Assembly (NCBI GenBank): GCA_963974125.1
Contig: CAXBCH010000009.1
Span: 1-64,000, forward strand
From: Haliea sp963974125
GTDB taxonomy: Bacteria; Pseudomonadota; Gammaproteobacteria; Pseudomonadales; Halieaceae
Length of the DNA stretch: 64,000 bases
Direction: 5' to 3'
Made by a program: the position numbers and the translations under genes. Each line of letters begins with the position of its first letter. Positions within the stretch are counted from its first letter, which is position 1. A model generated the notes under the pieces. The model did no database searches. It was not told the origin of the DNA and saw only the letters and a program-made list of their open reading frames with translations. Of this stretch, positions 6,688 to 14,602 are shown one piece after another.

Positions 6688-8361
6688 TCACGGCTTCCAA
6701 TGTTTAACAGCCAAAGCGGCCATCTCACTCTGGCGACTTTCGATATCGCTCTTCGTCCAACTACCAAACTTCGCAATAGTATTTGTGAAATGAAAACCGG
6801 ACTTTGCATACGCCTTCTGCTTTTCGACAAAAGATCCATTGCCGATTGTACTGTTGGGCTTAGCAGCCATGATTGCCATATTCCCGAGCCGTTTGTGATA
6901 GGAGCGCCATTCCTCTTCACTAAACTCCTTTCCCCATCCCGCGGTCGGTGTCACAGGTAGGACGTGCTCCAAATTGACGTTCGACGGGTCTGCATCCGGC
7001 GTGTTTTCTATATCTTTGCCCGAATTCGCGATTTCGAGCTCACGCAGGAAGTACCTAGCGATCTTCTGTTTGGAGATTGATGCGATTCGGAAAGCCGCCT
7101 CAAATGCACTATCGCCAGGAACAGACTTCATGGCCTGAACAACCTCAGCCGGACTTTTGATCTTGCCTTCAGAGATAGCCTTCGCCGTCTCGGAATAGAG
7201 TACTTCAAGCGTCCCGCCACCAACCCCGCCAACAAGCTGATACCTGACTGCCACGGAGACAAGCTTATTAAATGTCTCTGCAGCATAATTCGGCTTAAAG
7301 TTATTTAATACCGCTAGCAAAAGCGGTCTGATCTGGGTCATGCCAAGAAGATTAAGGGTCGAAGCAGATTTCCGAATCCCCTGTGGGAATGTCGACCAAT
7401 AATCATGGTCGGTATTAATTAGCGCCGAATATGTGCGGACACTGTCGGCAAGTTCTGTAGAAAACTTCAACGCACCCCGTTTGCTGGTGATTTTTTTCTT
7501 GAGCATTGAGAAAAGCTCTTTCTCACGAATCAAGCCATACCGAGCCATCGAGAAGTGTCTTATGTACGAAACGATCAACGGATCATCGGAGGCACTCTCC
7601 AAAACAGAAACCATTGAAAGCCAACGGTTCTTTGTTTCTTCGATTTTCTCGCCCGAACGATGAAATAAATAATTTTTGACCAGATCAGAAATGGCCAGCT
7701 CTAGCCCACGATCATTTAGAGTCTCAAAGATAATGAACGCGTTGCTATCATCAGGAGCCACAACCACGATGACTTTTAGACTCTTTTCGATGTAATCCAG
7801 CCACGTATGCAGCTCATCTTCGGAGTCCTTGGATTTTGCACACAGTTCATCAAGGTATTTGAAACAATGAGTGGCAGCTGCCACAAGTCTCTTATGTGAA
7901 GGTCTTCTCAACTTCTTGGACTTGGTTTGATCGAAATCTTCGATAAGATCCTGAAAAACTTCGTTGTCAATTTCGTTTAGAATGAGTTTTGGTTCACGTT
8001 CCTTTGTGCGACGATCTGTACTCGCTAGGAAGTCGCTCTTAACGGAAACAACGACTTCATGATCATCTTCTCGCTGAAAGATCTCTTTTATGGCGAGAAT
8101 TATCAGACTAATCGTTGTCAGCCGTTGCTGGCCATCAACCACTTCAAATCTATTGCTGTCGGCCGAAGTGACCACGATAGAGCCAAGAAAATATTCCTTC
8201 TCTTTGTTAGCGATGGCTTCTGAAATGTCATTGAGCAGAGCATCTATATGCTCAACCTCCCAAGCGTAACTTCGCTGATACGCCGGAACTTTGAAGCGGC
8301 GGCTCTTGAGCACAGTGCCTACGCCTTCAAGATGAATAGTGAGCTGCTGAATTTGGCTCAT
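6688..8361 (-). CDS. DUF262/DUF1524 protein (GmrSD-like)
   Basis: This gene encodes 557 residues. The N-terminal DUF262 (ParB/Srx-like) domain carries the FKVPAYQRSYAW segment and the DGQQR motif at residues 76-80, which in GmrS-type subunits is linked to NTP hydrolysis. The C-terminal DUF1524 domain has an HNH-like HxxP motif (EHVLP, His466), a conserved Asn in LGNMAIM and a final F-x-x-K. Fused DUF262-DUF1524 proteins include GmrSD type IV restriction enzymes that attack modified phage DNA, as well as BrxU-like proteins. Both halves appear complete, so a defence role is likely. It is the largest cassette in the array. Confidence 0.88.
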   Translation of the reverse strand: MSQIQQLTIHLEGVGTVLKSRRFKVPAYQRSYAWEVEHIDALLNDISEAIANKEKEYFLGSIVVTSADSNRFEVVDGQQRLTTISLIILAIKEIFQREDDHEVVVSVKSDFLASTDRRTKEREPKLILNEIDNEVFQDLIEDFDQTKSKKLRRPSHKRLVAAATHCFKYLDELCAKSKDSEDELHTWLDYIEKSLKVIVVVAPDDSNAFIIFETLNDRGLELAISDLVKNYLFHRSGEKIEETKNRWLSMVSVLESASDDPLIVSYIRHFSMARYGLIREKELFSMLKKKITSKRGALKFSTELADSVRTYSALINTDHDYWSTFPQGIRKSASTLNLLGMTQIRPLLLAVLNNFKPNYAAETFNKLVSVAVRYQLVGGVGGGTLEVLYSETAKAISEGKIKSPAEVVQAMKSVPGDSAFEAAFRIASISKQKIARYFLRELEIANSGKDIENTPDADPSNVNLEHVLPVTPTAGWGKEFSEEEWRSYHKRLGNMAIMAAKPNSTIGNGSFVEKQKAYAKSGFHFTNTIAKFGSWTKSDIESRQSEMAALAVKHWKP

Positions 8362-8401
8362 TCCCGTCCCCTTGGTATTTATTTTGATTCTCGCACGAAA
8401 G

Positions 8402-8485
8402 AGCTAACGCCCGCAGCATGCGCGGCTTTGTAGTGAAGGCGAAGCCGCAACGAAAACGCCGTCGCCGTGCATGCGATTGTTAGAG
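8402..8485 (-). repeat. Integron attC site 6
   Basis: The site runs from AGCTAAC to GTTAGAG. The arms GCATGCGCGGC and GCCGTGCATGC are complementary, and inner arms GGCGAAGCC form a second hairpin. The stop codon of the rightmost cassette gene (8480-8482) overlaps the right core. Confidence 0.83.
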
Positions 8486-8992
8486 GTTGCTGGCATATAC
8501 TTTGTATCTCTGGTCGTTACTCGGGTTTACCGACATATAGTAAGAGCGAAAATTCCCGCGCACTAAGTGCTTTCGGAAGCGACCTTGATCGATCAAATCC
8601 TGCCAAGGGTATAGCCACATTTCCGAGACAACATAGTCTTCGTTCAGGTGGACAAACATCAAATGACTGGGGATGCCTTCACCCTCAATCTTCGGGATAG
8701 CGCTGGTTCTTGTCCATCCGTTGTTGGTGCCTCGGCGAGTTTTAACTGATATAGCCATACCGGTTGTTGTTTCAACGTCGTGCTCAAAGCTATCGTCTAC
8801 AAGGTATCCACCAACAGCTATTTTTGTATAAATCTCTCCAAGCCAGCCAACAAGCTCGTCACCCTTCAGGACTTTTCCATCTGAGTGCGCAACGAGAAGC
8901 TCCCTGATCCTTCTTTGCGTCATAGACAGGGTGACGAAAAGCCCAGAAAAGTCTTTTTCCACTCTGTCCATCGAATCAAAGTCAAAACTCAT
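8480..8992 (-). CDS. Cassette gene, PD-(D/E)XK-like protein
   Basis: This gene encodes about 170 residues from the ATG at 8992, which has AGAGG 8 bases upstream. A longer frame to 9091 crosses the upstream core site. The middle carries a restriction-endonuclease-like pattern: LGE (Glu53), then HDV (Asp72) and SVKTRR (Lys84), spaced as in PD-(D/E)XK nucleases with Ser in place of the second acidic residue. This is pattern recognition only; no family name is assigned. It would be the first cassette of the array, next to the DUF262 gene, so a shared defensive role is possible. Confidence 0.65.
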   Translation of the reverse strand: MSFDFDSMDRVEKDFSGLFVTLSMTQRRIRELLVAHSDGKVLKGDELVGWLGEIYTKIAVGGYLVDDSFEHDVETTTGMAISVKTRRGTNNGWTRTSAIPKIEGEGIPSHLMFVHLNEDYVVSEMWLYPWQDLIDQGRFRKHLVRGNFRSYYMSVNPSNDQRYKVYASNL

Positions 8993-9421
8993 CAAGACCT
9001 CTAACAGCGAATTAACAAGACCGATCTGAATAACACCATTCCCGTTAACTCGAACGTCGAAGCCAACAGCAAAAATATTTCGAGTGTGCAATCAACATAT
9101 AAGCGTTTGACACTCCAAATCCAATCCAGATAACCGCACGTCAATAGCAACCACGACTCACCAATTTTAGTAAACGGCTGCTTTGGGTCGAAAGCGGCCA
9201 TTAGCACAGTTCGTTTTTGGCTGCCCTATAGTGCAGAGCTCAACACAATCCATCCGCCGACTTCTGATAGGTTTTTTGAATTGGGGTTTATATGGCCACC
9301 CGCGATTAAACGTTATTTTTTGCTGCGTCTATTTTGTTTATACCACGCGCCACTCAAGACTCCAAACACGTCATGCTACAGCCACACGAGCTGGCGTGCA
9401 GTGCTCTCGAGCAGCGCTCCA
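8993..9421. other. Non-coding head of cassette array, attI-like
   Basis: No supported gene is seen. CTCTAAC at 8999-9005 (GTTAGAG on the cassette strand) is a core site just upstream of the first cassette gene. To its right there is no matching palindrome. Instead, GTTAATT- and GTTATTC-like heptamers occur on the cassette strand, as in attI sites, which lack the attC fold. An integrase gene pointing right would be expected here, but no tyrosine-recombinase frame is present. A segment at 9174-9204 resembles the array-end repeat in inverse orientation. Confidence 0.4.
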
Positions 9422-9748
9422 TCATTCGGGGTGCAGATGTATGGCCAGCCACAGTGTACCGGGTTCACAGCTTTCAACCCGGTGCGGCGTGCCCGCCGGA
9501 AGAAAAAGATAATCGCCAGCACCGAGAACAGTGCGAATTCCGGCAACGTCCATAACGGCAGCGCCCTGAACCAGCAGTACCCACTCATCCTGCGGCTGTA
9601 CGTACTCAACAGGCTGGATGTCGGCGCCGCTGACAATGCGCTCGATCACCAGGTTGCGGTGGGAGAGGAGCGTGTCGAAGCGCTCGCCCTTAGCAGGCGG
9701 ATTGAGGGCTTTGAAAAGGTTAGGTGTGGAATCCCGGCTCATGCCCAT
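9422..9748 (-). CDS. Cupin-domain protein
   Basis: This gene encodes 108 residues forming a single cupin barrel. The metal-binding motif 1 region (QPQDEWVLLVQGAAVMDV) has Gln/Glu in place of the usual His pair. Motif 2 is present as GDYLFLPAGTPHRVES. This type is common as a small stand-alone phosphoribosylaminoimidazole-carboxamide-like or tRNA-linked cupin of unknown role. It starts at the ATG at 9748 (or 9742). It lies 5 bases after the toxin gene stop and may be co-transcribed with the toxin-antitoxin pair. Confidence 0.8.
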   Translation of the reverse strand: MGMSRDSTPNLFKALNPPAKGERFDTLLSHRNLVIERIVSGADIQPVEYVQPQDEWVLLVQGAAVMDVAGIRTVLGAGDYLFLPAGTPHRVESCEPGTLWLAIHLHPE

Positions 9749-9753
9749 TGTTC

Positions 9754-10050
9754 TCAGTGGTAATCATCTTCAAGCTGATGCCGCTCCGCGAGTACAGTCA
9801 CGAGGTCATCACCCTCAATCTCAAAGAGCGCAATGTAGCCAGAGGCGCCAAAAGGAATGATAGCCTCTCGAAGAAACGGATCACTACCTTCGGCTTTACG
9901 ACAGGAGAGCGGGAATTCCTCCAGCATTTCCCATGTCTTGCCAAGCATTTCAAGTGCCCTGTCCGCCGCCGGGTCATTTTCGGCGGCGAAGGTGTACAAG
10001 CGAACCAGATCCTCTGCAGCATCTTCGGTAAATCGGACCGAAAAACTCAC
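9754..10050 (-). CDS. ParE/RelE-superfamily toxin
   Basis: This gene encodes 98 residues starting at a GTG that overlaps the antitoxin stop (GTGA). It has the RelE/ParE fold pattern: N-terminal strand SVRFTEDAAEDLVRLYTFA helix, a central helix ending ETWEML-like (GKTWEMLEEFPLSCRK), and C-terminal strands with LREAIIPFGASGYIALFEI and VTVLAERHQLEDDY. ParE toxins target DNA gyrase, while RelE toxins cut mRNA; the sequence favours ParE. Overlap with the upstream antitoxin gene supports a type II module. Confidence 0.88.
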   Translation of the reverse strand: MSFSVRFTEDAAEDLVRLYTFAAENDPAADRALEMLGKTWEMLEEFPLSCRKAEGSDPFLREAIIPFGASGYIALFEIEGDDLVTVLAERHQLEDDYH

Positions 10051-10313
10051 CGACCTTTCGGGGCCTCGTCACGAATGGAGCGGAGGGAATCCATTAGTTC
10101 ATCCTTTGCGACGTAGCGACCTGTGGCTCTGGCTCGGTCACGCGCAGCGAGACCACGGGCAATGAACTCCTGCTGGAACTTGCGCCGTTCGATATGCTTG
10201 CGCAGGGACTCTTCGACAAAGCCACTCAGGGTTTCGCCTTCTTTCAACACGCTTTCAGCTTCATGACGAAGGCTGGGGGTAACTCTCAGGGATGGAATGG
10301 TTGCTGACTTCAT
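10047..10313 (-). CDS. Antitoxin, YlcI/YnfO-like (ParD-type)
   Basis: This gene encodes 88 residues. The N-terminus SATIPSLRVTPSLRHEAESVL resembles a ribbon-helix-helix DNA-binding region, followed by GETLSGFVEESLRKHIERRK and a charged C-terminal tail that would wrap the toxin. It is the upstream partner of the ParE-like gene. Such antitoxins bind their own promoter, so the gap at 10314-10387 probably contains the operator, though I see no clear palindrome there. Confidence 0.85.
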   Translation of the reverse strand: MKSATIPSLRVTPSLRHEAESVLKEGETLSGFVEESLRKHIERRKFQQEFIARGLAARDRARATGRYVAKDELMDSLRSIRDEAPKGR

Positions 10314-10387
10314 GGAACTCGCCTCTGCATTACATTTGCATCGCTCTATACCTGCCAGTCAATAGCTCCACAACCGTCATGCGGTCC

Positions 10388-11287
10388 CTAGATCACCGCC
10401 ACAAAGGTATCGCACTGGCGGAAGTCTCCGCTGTCGAACCCGCGCCGGAACCAGGTGACCCGCTGGGCCGAGGTGCCGTGGGTGAAGCTGTCCGGCACTA
10501 CCTCACCGCCGCCGCGTTTCTGCAGGCGGTCATCACCAATTGCCGAGGCCGCTTGCAGCGCCTCTTCCAGGTCACCGGGTTCCAGCATGTCGCTGTAGTG
10601 CTTGGCTGAGTGGCCCCAGAGGCCGGCAAAGCAGTCGGCCTGCAACTCCTGGCGCACGGACAGGTTGTTGACCTCGGCTGCGGACTTGCCCTGACCGCTG
10701 GCGCGGACCTGCTGGCTTATCCCCAGCAGGGTCTGGATGTGGTGCCCGACCTCATGGGCGATCACATAGGCCTGGGCGAAGTCGCCCGGCGCGCCCAGCT
10801 GGCGGTCGAGGTCGCGGAAGAATGTCAGGTCCAGGTACACCTTGCGGTCGGCGGGGCAATAGAATGGACCAATCGCCGAACTGGCGGTCCCGCAGGCAGA
10901 GGCAACACGCTGGGTGAACAGCACCAGCGTCGGTTCCTCATAGCGGCTGCCGGAGGCGGCGAAGATCTTCTGCCAGGTCTGCTCGGTGTCCGCCAGCACC
11001 ACAGCGACGAAGTCGGCCAGTTCCTGGTCTTCCGCGGAAACCGGCACCTGCTGTGCAGGAGCCCCCGCCCCGGTGGTCAGCTGCAGCAGGTCAATGCCCA
11101 GCATCTGGGCGCCGAAGAAACCGACCACCCCCACCAACAGCAGCGCCCGCCCGCCCTTGCTGCGCAGGAGCCAGGGCAGTATCCGCACCAGCATCAGCAG
11201 GCCCGCCCCGCCGCCGGCACCTGCGCGCAGCGGCTGCCCGCGCCGGTCATCGACGTTGCTGCTCTTGCGTCTTCCTCGCCAGTCCAT
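10388..11287 (-). CDS. Neutral zinc metallopeptidase, YpfJ family
   Basis: This gene encodes 299 residues. A basic, Gly-rich N-terminus precedes one membrane span (about residues 48-68), then a periplasmic or outward-facing zincin domain with the zinc motif HEVGHH at residue 178 and the conserved QELQADCFAGLWG segment. Length and the Asp/Arg-rich MDWRGRRKSSNVDDRRG start match the YpfJ family. Substrate is unknown. GGAG sits 8 bases before the ATG. Confidence 0.93.
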   Translation of the reverse strand: MDWRGRRKSSNVDDRRGQPLRAGAGGGAGLLMLVRILPWLLRSKGGRALLLVGVVGFFGAQMLGIDLLQLTTGAGAPAQQVPVSAEDQELADFVAVVLADTEQTWQKIFAASGSRYEEPTLVLFTQRVASACGTASSAIGPFYCPADRKVYLDLTFFRDLDRQLGAPGDFAQAYVIAHEVGHHIQTLLGISQQVRASGQGKSAAEVNNLSVRQELQADCFAGLWGHSAKHYSDMLEPGDLEEALQAASAIGDDRLQKRGGGEVVPDSFTHGTSAQRVTWFRRGFDSGDFRQCDTFVAVI

Positions 11288-11368
11288 GCATTACTCCTGT
11301 GCGGCACCCAAGCGGGGCCGCGACATTACATTAGACCAGATTTCTGACCAAGTGTACGGGGAGCACCA

Positions 11369-11485
11369 GTGAGTGCTACGGTTAATCCAATGGAAAGCAC
11401 CCCTGATCTGGAGACCATTGCGACGAGGCTGCGGGCGCGGGGTATTGAGGTGCCGGACGCGCCCCAGCGCCTGGACAGCTACGAT
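11369..11485 (+). pseudogene. Possible truncated gene start
   Basis: A GTG at 11369 has a strong GGGGAG box 7 bases upstream and opens a frame whose first 37 or so codons look coding (helix TPDLETIATRLRARGIEV). At about 11480 the frame runs into the 3' end of the opposite gene and becomes the antisense of that coding sequence. The simplest reading is a gene start left behind by a rearrangement. It could also be a chance frame. Confidence 0.3.
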
Positions 11486-12438
11486 GCAAGAATCCGCTTT
11501 TTCTCTTCCCGCCGCTTGATGGTTTTTTCCTGCCTGATCTGCTGGTACCGGATCTGGATCAGGCGTTCCTGCTCGGCCAGTTCCGCGGCGCGCTCCATAA
11601 AGGCCTGTCCCGCCGCTTCACCCTGCGCCGGCTGCAGCAGCATGCCGTAGACACTGTGCTGAGCAGTGATGGCCTGGCGCTCGGCGTCCTCTTCCCACTG
11701 CAGGCGGAAGTCCTCCTCCGCATTGGTGCGCTCCCACTCCCGCAGCCGCTGGCCATTACGGTAGGGGGCTAGCAGCTTGGCGTTGCGCTCGGCGATCTTG
11801 GCCACCTCTTTTTCCTCGCGCTGGTTCCACTGCTCTTCCTGCCGGGTCAATTCGCCGCCGATGGGCCGGGCCAGGATGGGCGCGTAGTCGCGGGTCAGGC
11901 CCAGCTCCGCAGCGCGGGCGAGGACCTTCTGGTCCAGGGAATCGCGCAGGCGATCCTTGTCCGCCTCGGCCTGCATGCGGGCGCGGTGAGCCTCTTCCGC
12001 GGCCTGGCGCTTGAGGGCAAACAGCCGTTCGCCGTAGGCCCTGGCATTGGCCTCCAGCGCCTGCAGCCGCTGCGCATCCGGCTCGGCGCCCTGGGTGAAC
12101 ATGGCGCCGGTAAACTCTTTCTGGAATTCGGTCTCGGCCCTGGCGACGCGCTCCGCACCCTCGGCCCGCAGCCTGACTTCCTCCAGCCGGTAGGCGGTGT
12201 CTATTGCCTGCGCCTCGGGCTTGTAGGCCGCCTCCAGCTCGCGGGCATGGTCGCGCAGCTCCCGGGCGGCATCGGACAGGTCCTGGTTGCGCTGCTTGCG
12301 CTCCTCGCTGCGGGCCTTGTGGGCCTCGCTGCGCTGGGCGCGCAATTCCTTGTCATCCTGGGCAAAGGCAGGCGTGTAGCCCTGGGGCAGGACCAACAAC
12401 AGGCCCAGCAGGCCGATCAGGAGCGTTGTTCTTGTCAC
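11479..12438 (-). CDS. Exported coiled-coil protein
   Basis: This gene encodes about 319 residues from a GTG at 12438 with GGAGG at 8-base spacing. A signal peptide (TRTTLLIGLLGLLLVLPQGYTPAFAQ) is followed by about 290 residues very rich in Glu, Arg, Ala and Gln with heptad character, predicted as a long periplasmic coiled coil. I do not recognise a family. The open frame upstream of the GTG is antisense to the metallo-hydrolase gene region. Confidence 0.8.
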   Translation of the reverse strand: MTRTTLLIGLLGLLLVLPQGYTPAFAQDDKELRAQRSEAHKARSEERKQRNQDLSDAARELRDHARELEAAYKPEAQAIDTAYRLEEVRLRAEGAERVARAETEFQKEFTGAMFTQGAEPDAQRLQALEANARAYGERLFALKRQAAEEAHRARMQAEADKDRLRDSLDQKVLARAAELGLTRDYAPILARPIGGELTRQEEQWNQREEKEVAKIAERNAKLLAPYRNGQRLREWERTNAEEDFRLQWEEDAERQAITAQHSVYGMLLQPAQGEAAGQAFMERAAELAEQERLIQIRYQQIRQEKTIKRREEKKRILAS

Positions 12439-12610
12439 GGTTGTATCCCTCCGACAAAGCGAGCGCAAAGCATAGGCTACTGAAGAATAGCCAGCACTGC
12501 GGAAACAGGCAATGGGCGCCAACACCGCGTTCAATGGTTCGGGCGCAGGCTGGACATTCCCCCTGCCAACGCCGAACATAGCGGGCTCTGTCACTGCCCC
12601 GGAACTGCCC

Positions 12611-13687
12611 ATGCTTGTCGACAACCCGGAAATCTACGCCGGCCTCACCTACCCCTGGTCGCGGGCCATCAATCCCGAGCCCGGCGTGCCGCAGCAGATC
12701 ACCGAGGGGGTCTACTGGGTCCGCTTCCCCATGCCCATGGGGCTGGACCACATCAACATCTGGCTGCTGGAGGACGACGACGGCTGGGTAGTGGTCGACA
12801 CCTGCCTGGACCTGCCCCGCTCCCGGGAAATATGGGAGCAGCTGTTCGCTGGCTTCCTCAAGGATAAACAGGTCACCCGGGTGATCTGCACCCACATGCA
12901 CCCGGACCACGTCGGTCTCGCGGGCTGGCTGACCGAGCGTTTCGACTGCCAGCTGCTGATGACCCGGGAGGAATTCCTGCTGTGTCGCTCCCTGGTCAGC
13001 GACACTGGCCGGCCCGCGCCCGAAGTGGCCATTCGCTTCTACCAGGCCGCCGGTTACAGTGAGGCGCAGATAGAGAACTATCGCAAGGCCTTCGGCGGCT
13101 TCGGCCGCGCCGTCTATCGCCTGCCGGACAGTTTCCGCCGCCTCAAGGATCGCGAGACCCTGACCATCGGCGGCCGCTACTGGCAGATTATCGTGGGCAG
13201 CGGCCACTCGCCCGAACACGCCTGCCTCTACTGCCCGGCCCTGAAGATACTGATTGCGGGTGATCAGGTGCTGCCCCGCATCACCCCCAACGTCAGCGTG
13301 TTCCCGACCGAGCCGGAGAGCGACCCGCTGCAGGAGTGGCTGCAGTCCTGCGCCCGCATCCGCGAATTGCTGCCCGACGACCTGCTGGTACTGCCCGCTC
13401 ACGAGGCCCCCTTCCGCGGCCTGCATGTGCGCCTGACCCAGCTCATCGAAACCCACAAGCGCGAGCTGAACCAGCTGTACGAGCACCTGGCGGAACCCAA
13501 GCGGGTGGTGGACTGCTTTCCCGCCCTGTTCAAGCGCGAGATCACCGGCGACCACCTGAGCCTGGCGACGGGCGAGACGCTGGCGCACCTCAACTGCCTG
13601 CAGCGGCGGCGCCAGATCGACTTCGATATCGATGCCCAGGGGGTGCGCTGGTATCGGCAGCTGCCGGAATCCATTGCCTTCGACTGA
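12611..13687 (+). CDS. MBL-fold metallo-hydrolase
   Basis: This gene encodes 358 residues. The metallo-beta-lactamase motif HMHPDHVGLAGW, the later GSGHSPEHACLY histidine and the AGDQVLPRITP aspartate give the complete set of metal ligands, and a C-terminal PAHEAPF histidine completes the site. It belongs to the glyoxalase-II-like/BLACT group with a helical C-terminal region. The start at 12611 is preferred because the 33 residues of the longer form (ATG 12512) look non-conserved. No clear ribosome-binding site decides between them. Confidence 0.88.
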   Translation: MLVDNPEIYAGLTYPWSRAINPEPGVPQQITEGVYWVRFPMPMGLDHINIWLLEDDDGWVVVDTCLDLPRSREIWEQLFAGFLKDKQVTRVICTHMHPDHVGLAGWLTERFDCQLLMTREEFLLCRSLVSDTGRPAPEVAIRFYQAAGYSEAQIENYRKAFGGFGRAVYRLPDSFRRLKDRETLTIGGRYWQIIVGSGHSPEHACLYCPALKILIAGDQVLPRITPNVSVFPTEPESDPLQEWLQSCARIRELLPDDLLVLPAHEAPFRGLHVRLTQLIETHKRELNQLYEHLAEPKRVVDCFPALFKREITGDHLSLATGETLAHLNCLQRRRQIDFDIDAQGVRWYRQLPESIAFD

Positions 13688-13703
13688 CAAGAGACCGGTC
13701 GCG

Positions 13704-14579
13704 ATGCTGCAATCCTTGAAGGTCTGGCTGCTGCGGCATTACTATCGCTGGAGCGGCGCCCGTGCCTGGCGCGGCAACTTCACCGACGCTCCCTACAGCA
13801 CCCTGCAACTGCCGCTGCCGGGCCGGTCGCTGGCGGCGCGGCTATACAGTAGCCCGGCGGGGCGCGACTTGCCCCTGGTCATCTATTTCCACGGTGGCGG
13901 CTGGGTCATTGGCGACCTGGAGTCGCACCATGCCTTTTGCCAGCAATTGCGCGAGCAGGGCGGCTGTACGGTGGTGGCGGTGGATTACCGGCTGGCGCCC
14001 GAGCACCCCTGCCCGGCCGCGCTGGACGACTGCCGCGATGCCACCCGCTGGCTGGTGCAGAACCTGGAAAGCAGCGGCCCCAACAACGGCAGTATTGTGC
14101 TGGCCGGCGACAGTGCCGGCGGCCACCTCGCGGTCTGCAACGCCCTGACCCTGGACCCGGAAGCCCGGGCCCGGCTTGTCGGCGCCCTGCTGATCTACCC
14201 GGTTGTGGACCACTACAGTACGCCCTATGCTTCCTACGTCGAGCGGGCGAAGGGGCAGACGCTGACCAGCGACCTGATGCGGTGGTTCTGGGATACCTGG
14301 CTTGCCGGCGAGGGCCCAGAGGCCGCGACCGCGGCGGGCGCCGTGCCCATGCACAGCACGGACCTGGCGACCCTGCCGCCCTGCCTGCTGGTTACCGCCG
14401 AGCGGGACCCATTGCGCGACGAGGGTGTCCAATTCGCAGCACAGTTGCGTGCCGCCGGTATTACTGTCACCAGTGAGCACTACGGTAACGCAGAACACGG
14501 TTTTGCCTGCTCCCAGGGCCCGACCCCGGATTGCAAACATTTCATGACCCTGGCGAGAGGCTGGCTGCGTACACTGTAG
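13704..14579 (+). CDS. Alpha/beta hydrolase, HSL family
   Basis: This gene encodes 291 residues with HGGGW (oxyanion hole) and the nucleophile elbow GDSAGG. Asp in ERDPLRD and His in NAEHGFA complete the triad. This is the hormone-sensitive-lipase esterase family acting on short acyl esters. It begins 16 bases after the metallo-hydrolase stop and is likely co-transcribed with it and with the downstream zwf operon (23-base gap). Confidence 0.93.
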   Translation: MLQSLKVWLLRHYYRWSGARAWRGNFTDAPYSTLQLPLPGRSLAARLYSSPAGRDLPLVIYFHGGGWVIGDLESHHAFCQQLREQGGCTVVAVDYRLAPEHPCPAALDDCRDATRWLVQNLESSGPNNGSIVLAGDSAGGHLAVCNALTLDPEARARLVGALLIYPVVDHYSTPYASYVERAKGQTLTSDLMRWFWDTWLAGEGPEAATAAGAVPMHSTDLATLPPCLLVTAERDPLRDEGVQFAAQLRAAGITVTSEHYGNAEHGFACSQGPTPDCKHFMTLARGWLRTL

Positions 14580-14602
14580 CTACCCGCCAAGGAGGCACCG
14601 CG

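Noticed and set aside
9183..9763. Rightward frames where an integron integrase would be expected
   Set aside because: None shows the tyrosine-recombinase R-H-R-Y boxes or the IntI patch. The left part is non-coding and the right part is antisense to the cupin gene.
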